The notes beneath the pieces are model-generated. The model was not told where the DNA came from. It ran no database searches and saw nothing but the letters and a program-made list of their open reading frames with translations. A DNA stretch of 60,000 bases from Hydractinia symbiolongicarpus (lineage: Eukaryota > Cnidaria > Hydrozoa > Anthoathecata > Hydractiniidae): the NCBI RefSeq assembly GCF_029227915.1, contig NC_079880.1, positions 12,057,501 to 12,117,500 of the forward strand. The letters are read 5' to 3'. Below are positions 11,108 through 23,039 of the stretch, piece by piece. Position 1 is the first letter of the stretch. Every line of letters starts with the position of its first letter. A program made the position numbers and the translations under genes.

Positions 11108-13326
11108 TTAAAAAAACAAAAAAAACATATTTACCAGTGCACACTTGGCAGCAAAACATTCCGCATGTACTGGTTTCAATATTTTCTTCGCTTGACTTTT
11201 CATCTTTTTACTGAAAAACTTCAGTTTCAGTTCCGTTTCTGCATCAGCTACAATTTTCTTTTGAAGGATATGCGCAATTAAACCTTCTAGCTCGGCTGGT
11301 ATTTCGTAGCCACAATTAGCCGATGCAAAAAGGAAGGGTGGTAACAGATGAAGTGTCTTCTTGTAGGAGTTGAGGTAGAGAGGGATGTATCTTGAGGCGT
11401 GATCAGTACTGAAGGCTAAACCACCAAGCATACGTAGGGAGTACTCAAAAGGTTTTTGTTTATGCAGTGAAGCACCTACAATGTTTGATAAACACACTCC
11501 TTGTAATCAGATCTGAAATACATAGGGATTTTAATAACTTGTTTTGAGAGAATATGCTCAGAAACTAAATATGACAGTTCAAGAGAGCTCTTTCAAATTG
11601 TTCTTTTCTTAGACAGCATGAATATTTTTGCTTGGTCACGACAGGAAGAATTACTGTTTAACAAACGTCGAAAATGTAAGAATTAGATTGCTTGCAGTTA
11701 TATAAAGTTTTGTAACAGTGAATGAACAGAATTTTAATGTTTAGCTAAACAATATCATTCCTTTAATGTCAATGCTATCTTCAAGTCGTGTAATTACAAA
11801 AGAGCAACGTACCTTTTGAACCCTCAGTCAACAATATGAATATATAGTCACTGGAATCAATATATTTTTGTGTATAAGACGCAATTCCACCTTGGGCATC
11901 AATACTGGATTGCTCAAGCAATGCGCAGGTTGCATCAATATCAAACGATTTCAAAACATAGGCAAAATCTCTGACAAATGCATCCAATAAATCGCATCCA
12001 GGACGATGAATAACCATAATTTTAGTCTTTTGTCCTAAATAAAAATATGAAAAAAGTTGATATTTCTTTTCCTACTTTAACAGAAGCAGGTTTCAGGCGT
12101 AATACGGCGTTTTACGGTATTATTTAAAAATGACGTATACAAATTTTAAAAATTTCTTGACCCGCTGATCTCTGCGTCACTGTGCTTAAGAGCGAGGGGA
12201 TCCCCCTGAGTTGATGTCATTTTTTAAAAAGCGCTCCCTTTCAGTCGAGATATTAAGACCAGTAAAATGTGCGTTACAACATAGTTAAATAGAAGATTTT
12301 AGAAAATTATATAAAAACATTTTGGTGTTTTATATAAAAGATTGTTTATGTAAAGAACGGTAGACTTCTGCAATGCAGAAAGCCCTTAATAGTGAACAAA
12401 TTCCTAAAATATCTGTAAGTGGACTCACTCAGGTGTTTTGCAATGTTTGTACTATACATATGTTAACCTGGTTTTAAGTGCAGTCTTTTTTCTTGTCTTT
12501 GCTGGCTTTTAAGTTTTTTTGACTTTGATTTTGTTCTGTTTACTTTCCATATAATCAACATAGCCACGAGGAATATAACACTCACAGAAAGTGTTATGGG
12601 TGCAATTATTTTTAGAGTGGAATATTTATCTTTAGATGAATATTTCTCCATCTAAAACAATCAAACATGTTGTAACTGCATTTGCTTGTTACTTTTTATG
12701 TGAGAAATCATCATTAGTGACAGGTAAAAGAAATGAAGAAAGCTAAACAATTTTTTGCTCATATCTCGCAGAATTTAAAAATAAAGAAGAGATTTAGGCA
12801 AGTCGAATATTTATCCCTGAAAAAACCCTGATTTTTCCAATTAGCTATGATGAACAAATGGCGTAGGTTTAACGTTCAAGCTTTTTTGCAAGGTAAATAA
12901 TAATAATAAAATAGATATTTTAGAACCAAAGCAACAGTAGTTTAGGTACTACAAAAAAGAAAAACGACGTAGTTGCATCCCCCTCTCCTACCAACGAGAA
13001 GTGTGGACCATGCTATACTAAACCAAAAAAAATTAAAACTTTAATAAAACTTCCAAAAATAAAAATAAAATTAAATTACAACGTGATCACAATTTTAAAA
13101 TGGAAGGAACCAGCCGCAAAATAACATGGTCAACAAAAAAGAACAAAACCACGGGTTCTCGCTAGGCTAATGAAAACTTGCAAATATTAAAAGTTGGAGA
13201 CATAACTTACATCTTTGAAAACAAGAGTACAACGTTTGACACTGATTGTACGGTTGAATGCATAGTCATCATCTTCATTGTAATGTTGACAAAACTGCTC
13301 TGCGATGACCTGCACCAGATTTTCAC
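11108..13326 (-). CDS. Interleukin-17 receptor-like protein, SEFIR domain (3' four exons)
   Basis: Four minus-strand exons fit with matching splice phases. Exon 13326-13211 lies after a long T-tract and TAG, has two Cys and an NRT glycosylation site, and ends at a GTAAGT donor. Exon 12651-12468 encodes a single transmembrane helix (ITLSVSVIFLVAMLIIW) followed by a Lys/Arg-rich stop-transfer. Exon 12034-11813 encodes the first SEFIR half (KIMVIHRPGCDLLDAFVRDF, then SSDYIFILLTEGSKG). Exon 11499-11108 encodes the second half (FEYSLRMLGGL, then RYIPLYLNS). Phases: 13211/12651 phase 0; 12468/12034 and 11813/11499 phase 1, each rejoining a Gly codon. SEFIR domains of IL-17 receptors bind adaptors of the Act1/CIKS kind at the plasma membrane. 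No lesions are seen. The 5' ectodomain exons are not firmly located, and the last exon may continue past 11130. Confidence 0.7.
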
Positions 13327-13575
13327 CTACATTAAAAAAAAATTGTTAACCCTTGAATTTATTTTCATTAATTCATTGCATTCAATTGAAAATAACTTGA
13401 TTTATTAACTCTGTTTAACCTTCATATATGCGATACAAGTGTAGTAAATCAGACTAGATGGCATGTGCAGTCGGAATATAAAATTTACAAAAGGATTAAA
13501 AGAAATATATAACAAATTTAAAAAAAATGTCACGTTAAGATCTATGAGACTATATGGTTCTAATATAACAAAACA

Positions 13576-14859
13576 CTATAGGCCCGTGAAAAAATTCACC
13601 CAGGCTGGATAAAAATTTTGATGACGTCGGCAACCGATCCACTAAAATAAATTTAGAATTTTGTCTTCACGTTGCATTTTTTTTTTAGAAATTTGTATAC
13701 CTGTTGCCTCCATCGTATATATCTTGAAACGCTGATCAAGAAAATGCATAGGATTGTGTACTTTTTACAAAGGTTTTTAGATGATGTCAACCCGTCCATC
13801 CCGAAACGTATTTGGTGACCCAGGTTTGGGAAACTTACCCAAATTGGTCCTAAGTGGTCCCTAGTTACCCACGCGGTGAAAAATCATTGACTTCACCACC
13901 TCGTTTCCAAGTTATTTAGCCTCAAAGTTTTAGATGCACTGTAATGGCTTCATTCATTTAATATCGGATACTAGTCGATAAGGCCCGTGGAGAAATCCAC
14001 TTAGGCAGAAGGACAATGTAAAAATTGGTTATTTTAGACCTTTTGCTGATGTCAGCAGTGCATATGCAAAAACAAATTGACGAAATTCAGTTTATCCGTT
14101 GTCTCTATTGTGTAGAGCTCGACACGCTGATGAAGAGAATGTATATGATCATGTGCTTTTGATGAACTGTTAATGAGATATAAGGGCTTAAAAATTATGC
14201 TGACGTCAGCAAAGACCCGCAAAAACACACAAAATTATTTTTTAGAAATTTGTATACCTGTTGCCTTCAACGTATAGGTCTTTAAACGCTGATCAAGAAA
14301 ATGTATAGGATCATGTACATACTTTTGACAAACGGTTACGGAGATATGGTGTTTAAATGATTTTTGATGACGTCATCAACCCGTCCATTCCGAAACGGAT
14401 TCGGAGACCCAGGTTTGGGAAAATTACCCAAATTGGTCCTAGGTGGTCCCTAGTTACCCACGCGGTAAAAAATCATTGATGTCACCAGCTCGTTTCCAAG
14501 TTATTTGGCCTCAAAGTTTGTAATGGCTTCATTAATTTAATATAGGATATTGACGTAAAAGTAGTGTTATTAACCTCGCGCCGTAACGTCATAAAATTTA
14601 ACATTTGAGACATACTTTTATCGGCAACTTCAAAGAAAATTTAGGCGACATCAAAGGAAAATAGCGATATCCACTATGACCGTCACATACACTCCGTATT
14701 ATTATATAAGATTGACGTTAAAGTAGTGTTATTGACGTCATGTTGTAACGTCAGAAAACTTAACATATTAGACATGCATTTTTCGGCAACATCAAAGAAA
14801 AATGAACACATCCACTTTGCCTGTTACGGACAGACACAGTCTCCATATTATTATAAGAG
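13576..14859 (-). mobile_element. Composite non-autonomous Helitron (family H2) with duplicated ends
   Basis: A full unit spans 13971-14711. On the minus strand it starts TCTTATATAATAATACGG and ends with a hairpin (GTGGATTTCTCCACGGGCC) followed by TTATCGACTAG. It is bounded by A (13970) and T (14712) on the plus strand. A 5'-truncated unit (13576-13970) abuts its 3' end, and an extra copy of only the 5' terminal module (14712-14859) abuts its 5' end. Inside are the palindromes GATGACGTCATC and CCGAAACGG and a short AGACAGACA run. No protein is encoded. The same partial-full-extra arrangement recurs at 45960-47080. It lies upstream of the SEFIR exons, possibly in an intron. Confidence 0.7.
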
Positions 14860-16287
14860 GTACATGAGTATTTTATGCGGAAACTCTCACTTAAGGCGGG
14901 CGGTAAGTCGGTAGGCCTCTTATTTTCTTGATCACGTGATAAAGCAAAGTGCACTTTAACTTTATCTTGACATACCCAGTTGTATGCCTTTAATAAATTC
15001 ATATATATAGAGTTAGGCTTGGCTTACATTATAATCCATAATTGTCGTGCAACAGTTGTTGTGAAACTGTTATAGAGATAGAAAAAATTAAATCTTTTCA
15101 ACATTTCTTAATCTACATTTCTTGATTACGCTGTGTTGTACATCAACATGGATGACTTGCAACGTTTCATTATATACCCTAAAGGCTGGCATTGGTTGAA
15201 TATATAACTTGATAAGCAATTGTTTTCGATACTCCCTCTCCGATTTTTCTAGATTTTTTGTTAAACAAACAGAAGAACCCCGGAAATGGAGTTACTTGAG
15301 GAACCTTTTTAAAGATCTTATTTACACTGTCTATATTGGAGCAGATAAAAGTTCTCTCAATATTTGTCAAGAAGTATGATGTAAATATTTCGCTTGCGAA
15401 CATAGGGACCTTTTCCCGCTCCGCAATCCTTTATATATTGGTAATTGAAATCCACATTTAACGTACATAGCGAATCCGTGTCAGTTATTTCTTGTTGGAA
15501 ACATTGAAGGCGAATCTTACACAAAACGTTCAATCACAAACTTACAGAAACTCTCCAAATCGTTTTTACGTCGTAAATTAAAGAACAGACAGAAGGAAAT
15601 ACTTACTATACGCCTGACAACGTGCATTTGTGCGCCAATAAACTAAAAAAAATAGATAAAATATAAATAACTACCAAGACTTGCCAATAAAGTAAACAAA
15701 AAAGTGGACAAAATGTAATTACTACATAGCGAGTATTACCAAGATTTGTTCGATTTGTCAATAACAATTGATTCTGATTGTTTTTATAATTTTTATTAGT
15801 TTTTACTTTCTCAATATTTGGTCTAAATTAGTTTTTACTGTAGCTACATGTAAGTAACTCTAAATAAAGAAATAAAATAATAATAACAATAATAATAAAA
15901 AGAATTAATTTGAGTATTTATTTTGCTCGTGCCCAAAATACTATTTTAGACATTTACGTTTCAGCAACGCGTTATATTTACCATTCAGCGATAACCATCA
16001 CGCATCTTGAGAAGAAGTGTTGTGTTATATTTATTACCAATTAGTACAAGGATTAAAACAGAATTAACGTATTAAAAATACACGTACGTATAGAAGCCTT
16101 CTTTGCTACCTTCAATCCGCACACAGCTAAATAAAAAATGATGTTTAAAATAAAAATCTTCAATTAAAATTTCAAGTTCGAAAAGGCCAGCTTTCCTATT
16201 GCCTATGTTGATCATATGGGTATTAAACAGAACAAAGTCAGAGTCAAAACAACTTTAAAACCAGCAAAGCGAGAAAAATATTGCAGA
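14860..16287. other. Possible intron or intergenic sequence, no clear exon
   Basis: A minus-strand frame at 15179-15403 (begins MFASEIFTSYFLTNIE) has a possible CAA|GTAACT donor but no motif or neighbour that confirms it. An AAT-rich simple stretch lies near 15870-15900. Confidence 0.35.
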
Positions 16288-17015
16288 CTAGTCGTTAGCC
16301 CGTGGAAAAATCCACAGGGTCGCCCGTCCTCTAAATTAACCCGTTGCAACAAAGTGGACAAAAATATATCGCATTTGGTATTGATGCGCATTTTAAAAAT
16401 TTCGTGATTCCGTTACGGGACACGGCTTTCGCGGACACACAGACAGACAGACGACGGCTATTATTAAAGTGACTAGTCGTTAGCCCGTGGAAAAATCCAC
16501 GGGGTCGCCCGTCCTTTAAATTAACCCGTTGCAACAAAGTGGACAAAAATATATCGCATTTGGCATTGATGCGCATTTTAAAAATTTCGTGTTTCCGTTA
16601 CGGGACGCTGCTTTCGCAGAAACACAGACAGACGACGGCTATTATTAAAGAGACTAGTCGTTAGCCCGTGGAAAAATCCACGGGTTCACCCGTCCTTTAA
16701 ATTTACCCGTGTCAACAAAGTGGATAAAAATATATCGCATTTGATATTTGTGTTTCCGTAGCACGATTTTTTAACTCAGCAAGGAGGCCGCGCAGAGACA
16801 GACAGACGGAATACGGCTATTATTAAAGAGACTAGTCGTTGCCCGTGGAAAAATCCACGGGTTCGCCCGTCCTTTCAATTTACCCGTTGCAACAAAGTGG
16901 ACAGAAATATATCGCATTTGGTATTGATGCGCATTTTAAAAATTTCGTGTTTCCGTTACGGGACACGGCTTTCGCGGACACACAGACAGACAGACGACGG
17001 CTATTATTAAAGAGA
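16288..17015 (-). mobile_element. Head-to-tail array of four short Helitrons (family H1)
   Basis: Four units of about 180 bp (16288-16472, 16473-16653, 16654-16831, 16832-17015) abut without spacer. Read on the minus strand each starts TC(T/A)CTTTAATAATAGCCG, has a CTGTCTGTCTG run, a GCATCAATACCAAATGCGAT segment, and ends in the hairpin CCCGTGGATTTTTCCACGGG followed by CTAACGACTAG. The whole array sits between A (16287) and T (17016), the expected Helitron target. Unit 3 is diverged in its middle. The plus-strand frames 16216-16407 and 16331-16576 are by-products. Confidence 0.8.
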
Positions 17016-18104
17016 TAAAACCAGGTTATTTGTAGGTTTAGTTTGTTTACGCTGATCAAAAAGTCTCAATGGTGAAATACTAGTCAAGCACACGTAATTG
17101 TTGAAGAATGTTCTACACAGTTGATATCAAGTGGCGTAACAAAGGCAAACATATTCCTACATTTAACACCTCCTGTTGTACTAAAGTGTTTACTCAAGGG
17201 TGGTTTGAAAGGTTTTAGGTTCTAAACAGAGAAATTAACGTGCCGCAAACTGAAGTATCGTTTATTATTCCAATATTATTCATTCATAAGGGCTATAACA
17301 TAAGAAACAAATAGTTACTTTTTGCTCCTGTAAGATATACTTTCCTGATGGCTACGTTTGGAAGTGATGTCAAAGTTGCTTCAAATCGTGTTGAAAGATT
17401 GTATGGCACAATAACAGTATAATGTGAACCATCTCTCTATAAAAAAAGAAGCTTACCAAAAAAGAAATGCGTGTAGCAATGGGACATATGGACATATATA
17501 ACTCAAATAAATTTTATCAGATGATTCGGAAAAGAAATCTTAAAACTGCTTTTAAGGTAATTGGTTTTTATGATACTGAATTTCTTAGATTTTGCTATAA
17601 AGTTCTTGGACATAGTGACCATCAATCGAAAATAAAAGTTCGAAAATCATTCAACTTATTTGTCTTATTCTTACGTGTTTGCCGATGAGGTATTCCCTAC
17701 ATATGACAATACATTACGTTAGTGTCGGGAACGCCTACACAGAGGGTGCAGTTGTACTGTGAACATCTTATATCTAAATGTTCATGGTAAAAGCTAAAAA
17801 CACTTTTTCTATTTAAACAATATTAAAACCATTATCACCAAGAAACGCAACACAAAAAACAATCATTCATGCATAGCATTCTCAAATTGGTATAGCTATT
17901 CAGTTTGACATATCTTCTAGTATTTTAATATTCGAAATACCTGTAAAAAATTAACATATTTTTGAAGTACAACTGTTCCATTCAAGGAAAGTTCGAAGAT
18001 ATATCCCCAACAATCTAGAAGATTAGTAAATATATAGAATTTTTCTAGAATACGTAAGATAATATAGAATAATATTATGTAGAATGAAAGTGTAGCATAC
18101 TCTC
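17016..18104. other. No clear gene
   Basis: A 73-codon plus-strand frame (17467-17688, begins MRVAMGHMDIY) has no recognisable domain. The remainder is AT-rich without repeats. Confidence 0.35.
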
Positions 18105-18247
18105 TGACTCGTCCATGAAGTAAGCTCCTGTTGAGACGACACTTGTGTTTGGAAGACCCAAAGCAATGAAGGGATAAGCGCTATTTCCACATCCCGTCAA
18201 ATTACAAATTGTTTTAGTAGCGTTTAGCAAGAGTATACTTGGTATCA
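18105..18247 (-). CDS. Possible ectodomain exon of the SEFIR receptor gene
   Basis: On the minus strand an acceptor TTTTGTTATTAG is followed by an open segment containing LLLNATKTICNLTGC and ALGLPNTSVVSTGAYF. It has two Cys and potential N-glycosylation sites (NAT, NLT, NTS), as in a secreted or extracellular region. A possible donor (GAGA|GTATGC) leaves phase 1, the phase required by the ectodomain exon at 13326. It is transcribed in the same direction as the SEFIR exons. I do not recognise a domain; linkage is by phase and context only. Confidence 0.3.
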
Positions 18248-18269
18248 GATCTAATAACAAAACATAAAG

Positions 18270-18700
18270 ATGATTATTAACTGTTTGTTAATCTGTAGAA
18301 AAATTTTCGGGAATTCACCCGCCATTCATATTTCTTATTCAGTACAGCGTGCTTCATTACCCTATAAATTAATCTCTGATAATCTGACATAAAGCTTCGG
18401 CGCAACTATTTTGAACAAACGATATACGGTTACTAATAAAGAGGCTATTCGTTAACTCTTTGAAAAAATTTATATACTGCTTTTTTGTGTTTCGCTACTG
18501 TGTTACCAGCTTGCACAGAGAGTGACAAAATGGGGTTATTACCACAGAGATTAGTAGAATCATCCACAGGTTTGCCGGTTGGCAAATTATATGCTCTGCG
18601 GGGACCCGCAATAAAGGTACGCGCAGCCATTTTGAACACACACATTACGGTTATTAGTAGAGAAGACTAGTCGTTAGCCCGTTAAAATTTATTGTAAACG
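18270..18700 (-). mobile_element. Degenerate tandem array of family H1 Helitron-like units
   Basis: Three eroded units are visible. A boundary at 18444/18445 joins TAATAAAGAGG to CTATTCGTTAAC. A second at 18666/18667 joins TTAGTAGAGAAGA to CTAGTCGTTAGCCCG. The edges match the 5' (reverse complement of TCTCT...ATAATA) and 3' (CTAGTCGTTAGCCCGTGG) ends of the array at 16.3 kb. The terminal hairpin of the middle unit has decayed and the last unit is cut off soon after its 3' end. Confidence 0.55.
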
Positions 18701-20033
18701 CAGTATTAAACTGAGGGTTTTTGAATGTTAGGTTAATATTTTTTTTACAGTAGCAAAGAAGACAATACAAATTTTTCTCTTTCTATTAGAAAGATAAATC
18801 ATTACTTACTATTACGGACATATTTTCTCACGAAATCTGACTTGTCGCATATATCATCATTGGCTATAAATGGAAAATATCACCCTTAGAAACACCCCTA
18901 AATACCACCTTCAGGTGACTATCTAGGTATATTAACACTCTTCTTTAAGCTTATTACTACCCCACTAATTTAAGATACTAGCCTATGAAACTTCTCTATG
19001 TATATAGTTTTATTACAACGGAATTTCTATGGGTGAAGTACAACCGCTTAAAGCAAAAGAATTGAAAGTCCTAGTCTTTACAGTTAAAAAAAGAAGAAAT
19101 ATTTTTTACCATATATATCAGCAGACAAAAACCCCCAGAAAATATAACTATGTTACCTTTTGTTGAATTGTTCATCACAGACATCTAAAAAACAATATTT
19201 CAATTTTTCCACCAATAATACACCTTTCCCGAATTTATATTTTGTAAAATATTGCGTGCATGAAAACGAGGCAAATCTTGGAAAACATTATTCGCTTTCA
19301 TATAAACATGGAGGAGGGCAATACTATGAGAGATATTTTGCTTAAAATAATTGAGGAAAATATATATTTAGTCTTCGATGAAACTGAAGAAAAAGCGTGA
19401 GGGAAAACATGTAGAGAATGCCATCGTTCACGATAAAAGAAATTGAAATGCATCGACAAAATAGTGGTAAACAGCACGGTGTGGCAATTATTAGGACTTT
19501 GGAGCGTGGCAGAAAGTTTAGGGATGAGCTATACATATCTGCTGATAGCATTTTTACATCAACAACTACATTTGCTCCAAGTAAAAACAGAATTTTTAAA
19601 GACTTAGTTATGGTCAGCCCTGTAAAAAGTAATGCTGACAAAAAGGTATCCATTTAACGTTATATGATCCTAGAATTAATGATAGTTTGTGTAACATAAA
19701 TCCAAGAATATTAAAACTGCAAGAAGACATGCTTATGGTTGACAAAAGGGTTTGTTTTGCGCATTGTATTCGCAGTACACGAAAAAGAAAAAAAAACATT
19801 AAATATGCGAACTTTCTTGTTCAATCTACATTGTCACACCAACTACTAAGAACATACCATCAAGATTGTTACTAATATTAATATATCAAATACTTCAAAT
19901 GAATCAAAACATAACGAAACACAACCCTATGAGTTTATTGATGAAATCCTGTATTAATCCCAAAAGATTGGGGTAAATTAAATCACCATTACACACACTA
20001 GCTGTTCAGTAAAATCGTTTATAGTATCATCAA
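18701..20033. other. Unassigned region with short frames on both strands
   Basis: Overlapping short frames at 19342-19875 exist on both strands. One minus-strand piece (RRLNIYFPQLF) faintly resembles the segment preceding a DDE transposase core, as expected downstream of the THAP relic at 20.0-20.6 kb. No catalytic motif follows, so I make no call. Confidence 0.3.
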
Positions 20034-20597
20034 TTAGTTTTTTCTTTTAACATTGAATTTATCAGTTTTGATAGTTTCTAATCCATCAGGAGTGAAAAAA
20101 CCAGGTTGTTCTTCAGTGATCTCAGCAGAATCAGATGAAGAACTTTCATATGTGCTTTCAGAATCTGTTTCGACTACTACAGGAAGTGCTATTTTTTCGG
20201 ACTTTTCCTTTTTTGTGTTGTATTATTTTGTTTGAACGTAAATATATATGGCACAGAGCCATTGATTAATGTTTTCTGTTCACAACCAAAACCTAATTTT
20301 ACACGGTGTACTTCAAAGTGGACTTCGCATACTTTTGTGTTCTTGTTTACTGTGAACACATCACACCTCCCCTTCTACGATATCTTGAAATGATGCTTAC
20401 CCATTGTTTTCTCAAACTTGGATCCGAAGGAAATGAAAACATTCCAATGCCTGTTTAACTCTGGGTTTATTAAGAGTAGAACTTTTGCATAACAGTACGC
20501 AACAAGAGTTACCAGGTCGAGAGGTCGATATACCTATACCTGGATAGATTAAAGTATGATAAATTTCTTGCTGACCTTTCTGATTGCTACTCGCCAT
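20034..20597 (-). pseudogene. THAP-domain gene relic with acidic linker
   Basis: The minus-strand reading shows the order of a THAP zinc finger: CCVLLC (first Cys pair), FSFPSDPSLRKQW (F-x-FP and conserved Trp), NTKVCEVHF (C-x2-H) and GSVPYIF (the terminal AVPxxF motif). An acidic Ser-rich linker follows (ETDSESTYESSSSDSAEITE) and a stop at 20034. At least three single-base frameshifts are needed (after VKQ, after RRRG, after KSPKK). THAP domains are DNA-binding modules of transposases and of host regulators derived from them. No DDE core is visible next to it. It lies in the possible intron space of the SEFIR gene, on the same strand. Confidence 0.65.
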
Positions 20598-22191
20598 CAC
20601 AAATACATATTCTTCTTTTACAAGACAAGTATGTTTTTAAATACATTATAAGTGGTTTCGTTAAGAAAAACCTGCAATCCTTTAGAAAAATACACAATAA
20701 AAGATCATTCACAACGCATAAAAGTATCACACTCACCAGCTGTATTTTTAGTGTTTACAAAGTTTACTAAGAAGTGCCTCGTTTTTATGCCGATGATGTA
20801 ATCGATAATTTAAATTCGGAAAAGGCGTATTAGATAAGTTAATTAATTGATGACCCAACTAACTTGAACAAATTTTTGTGACTTAGTAAAACCCTTATAA
20901 TTCTGGAGACGTACTAGGTCAAACTCATACAACATAATCCTCTCGAATTATAGCCAGTAGACCCAGCATAATTTCTCTTATTACTAGGAAATCGGAAACG
21001 AAAAAATATAAGGATTAAAAAACAAGACGCATCTCCCACATTTTTTTGGTGACCATGGCTATTATTAAAAGTACTGTACAGGGGATTCGTTTTAACCGTA
21101 TCGTATGCCCATCCCCGCAAAAATATTTTTTTTATCCTGCTTTTATTTTAGATTGTCGAGGTTGCATTTATAGTCAAAAACTAAGTAAACGTATTTTTGG
21201 AGGAGCAACCAATTATACAACTGTATTAAAATCTGCAAAACGTTTAGGAAACTATTCAATACAAGCAACAAGGTGCGATTATACAGACAGACAGATCATT
21301 CCAATATAGATTCCTGCCCAATAAAAGTCTTGTGTTTTGTGTAGTCTATTTTTACGAAAAAAATAATGTGTAGAAAAATAACAGTTATCCGAGCTAATAG
21401 TTGACAAATTTGCAAAAATTTCAACCAAGGAAAAATCGGGAAAAAGTTTACCTAATAATGAACAAAAGTTCGAAGGAATCTTTCAAATTTTTATTTAAGG
21501 CAACTTAGGATTTTAGTGAGATCCTAATTTTTCTTTTGTGAACTGTGTAACAAATAAGTTATCATGTTTTTCTTTTCTCGGTGGTTTCATTTTGTTTGGT
21601 TTGAAAGCGTGTCTCTTTTTCTTTTCTCAAAACTTTTACATTTTTTTGTGTTTCTTGTGCTTTTATTTGTACAGGTCTGAAGTTGCTTAATGCATTTTCC
21701 GAATCCAGGTCAGCTTTTTTTAAGGATATCAAATTCAGTTTCTCTCAAACTAAAGCTTTTATGCAAACAATTTCAGAGTAGATCCCTAAAATTCAAATTC
21801 ACAAAGTCGGCGTGGTCAAATCTTGCCCTCTTAAATAATACAAGAATTAATTATATTTGTTTGGGTGAGTAAGGACATTCTCGCCCAAAACGAAAGATTT
21901 CCCGATATTGACCACGTGAGCAAAGAACATAGAATTAACCAACCAAGTAGCGCGCTCAGTATTCTGACTGCGGAAAAAAACGTTTAAGATCTAGCGTAAT
22001 TTTTTCTTACCTTAACAATTCCGATTTCCTGGTTGTAAGAAAAATTATGCTGGGTTTCCTGACTAATTAACAGGTTGCTTATAAAAAAAAAATCGAGTAT
22101 CAAGTACCAATTTCACAGATTTGGATTTTAGCGTGTTATAAACACACTGTAATGCAAAACTGCAAGAAGGTTTTGTCAGTAATTACTTACG
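20598..22191. other. No clear gene
   Basis: An 87-codon plus-strand frame (21046-21309) and others have no recognisable motif and poor splice context. Confidence 0.35.
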
Positions 22192-22245
22192 CAGCCAGAT
22201 AGTTGATAACCAACAAGAATAATTGTATAGATAAGTATCTTCATT
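22192..22245 (-). CDS. Possible signal-peptide first exon
   Basis: The minus strand reads ATG followed by a typical secretion signal (MKILIYTIILVGYQLSGC), ending exactly at a strong donor (TGC|GTAAGTAA). It is an 18-codon exon too short for ordinary ORF detection. It is on the same strand as, and upstream of, the SEFIR receptor exons and could be their first exon. It ends in phase 0 while the exon at 18247 needs phase 1, so at least one further exon would be required. Confidence 0.35.
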
Positions 22246-23039
22246 TTTCTAGAATATATAAAGTTTGAAGTTGTCTTGGGGGCTAAACAAAATAAGAAAA
22301 AAAATAAAAATAACACTTTGACAGGAACTGCGATACTTTTAATCTCATTTTGCATTTTATAAATCGCCAAGCTCATGTTATAAATATAAAAAAGGTCGGC
22401 AAATCTACAACGCCCAAAATAAACAGTATTTCTAATACGCATCTATTTCGTACATACTTACTAATGTAAAAATTTCTCTTCTTTTTTACTACAATCTTCC
22501 ATGAACATAAATTAATATGCATTACATAAGAGGTAAACAGCATGCAAGATTTCACTAATCGCGCATGCGCATGTAACGTAGCCACTCATACTACGACCAG
22601 TAAAATAATTTAAAGAGAGAACTGCTAAAATCAGCGACAATTAAGATGGTTTAAAATGAATTTGAAAGGCATGTGTTTTACTAAAACTTATAATTTTTTA
22701 AAGTTTGTAATTGCTTTACCGACTCTTGAAATATACGTTAACGTGCTCAGTAATACCGTCGTCGTCGAATTTTCTAATGATATGACCAGTGAATGTGTTG
22801 ACTTTACAACAGGAAAAAGAAAACGTGATACTTTATTAAGATGATTTTCTCGTAAAACGTTTGTAATGCAGTTATTAAGAACGTCATACAACACGCCACA
22901 AAGCCATTTAGCGTTTTAATTATTTCATTACGTTTGAAGTGTTTTTTTTGCATCAAAGTTAATATTACGTAAATAAAAAAACCTCAATTTAAAAAAAAAG
23001 CGGTCTGAGTTAAAAATACACATAAAGTTAATACCTTAA
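22246..23039. other. No clear gene
   Basis: Possible 5' UTR or promoter of the signal-peptide exon on the minus strand. No promoter motif can be supported. Confidence 0.3.

Noticed and set aside
13178-13408. Plus-strand 76-codon gene
   Set aside because: The minus strand here carries a well-bounded exon in phase with the SEFIR gene, so the plus-strand frame is its shadow.
16288-17015. CRISPR-like array of direct repeats
   Set aside because: The unit is about 180 bp with no variable spacers and has Helitron termini. The context is eukaryotic.
19342-19875. DDE transposase core downstream of the THAP relic
   Set aside because: Only one short piece resembles the pre-core segment, and no catalytic Asp motifs follow in any frame.
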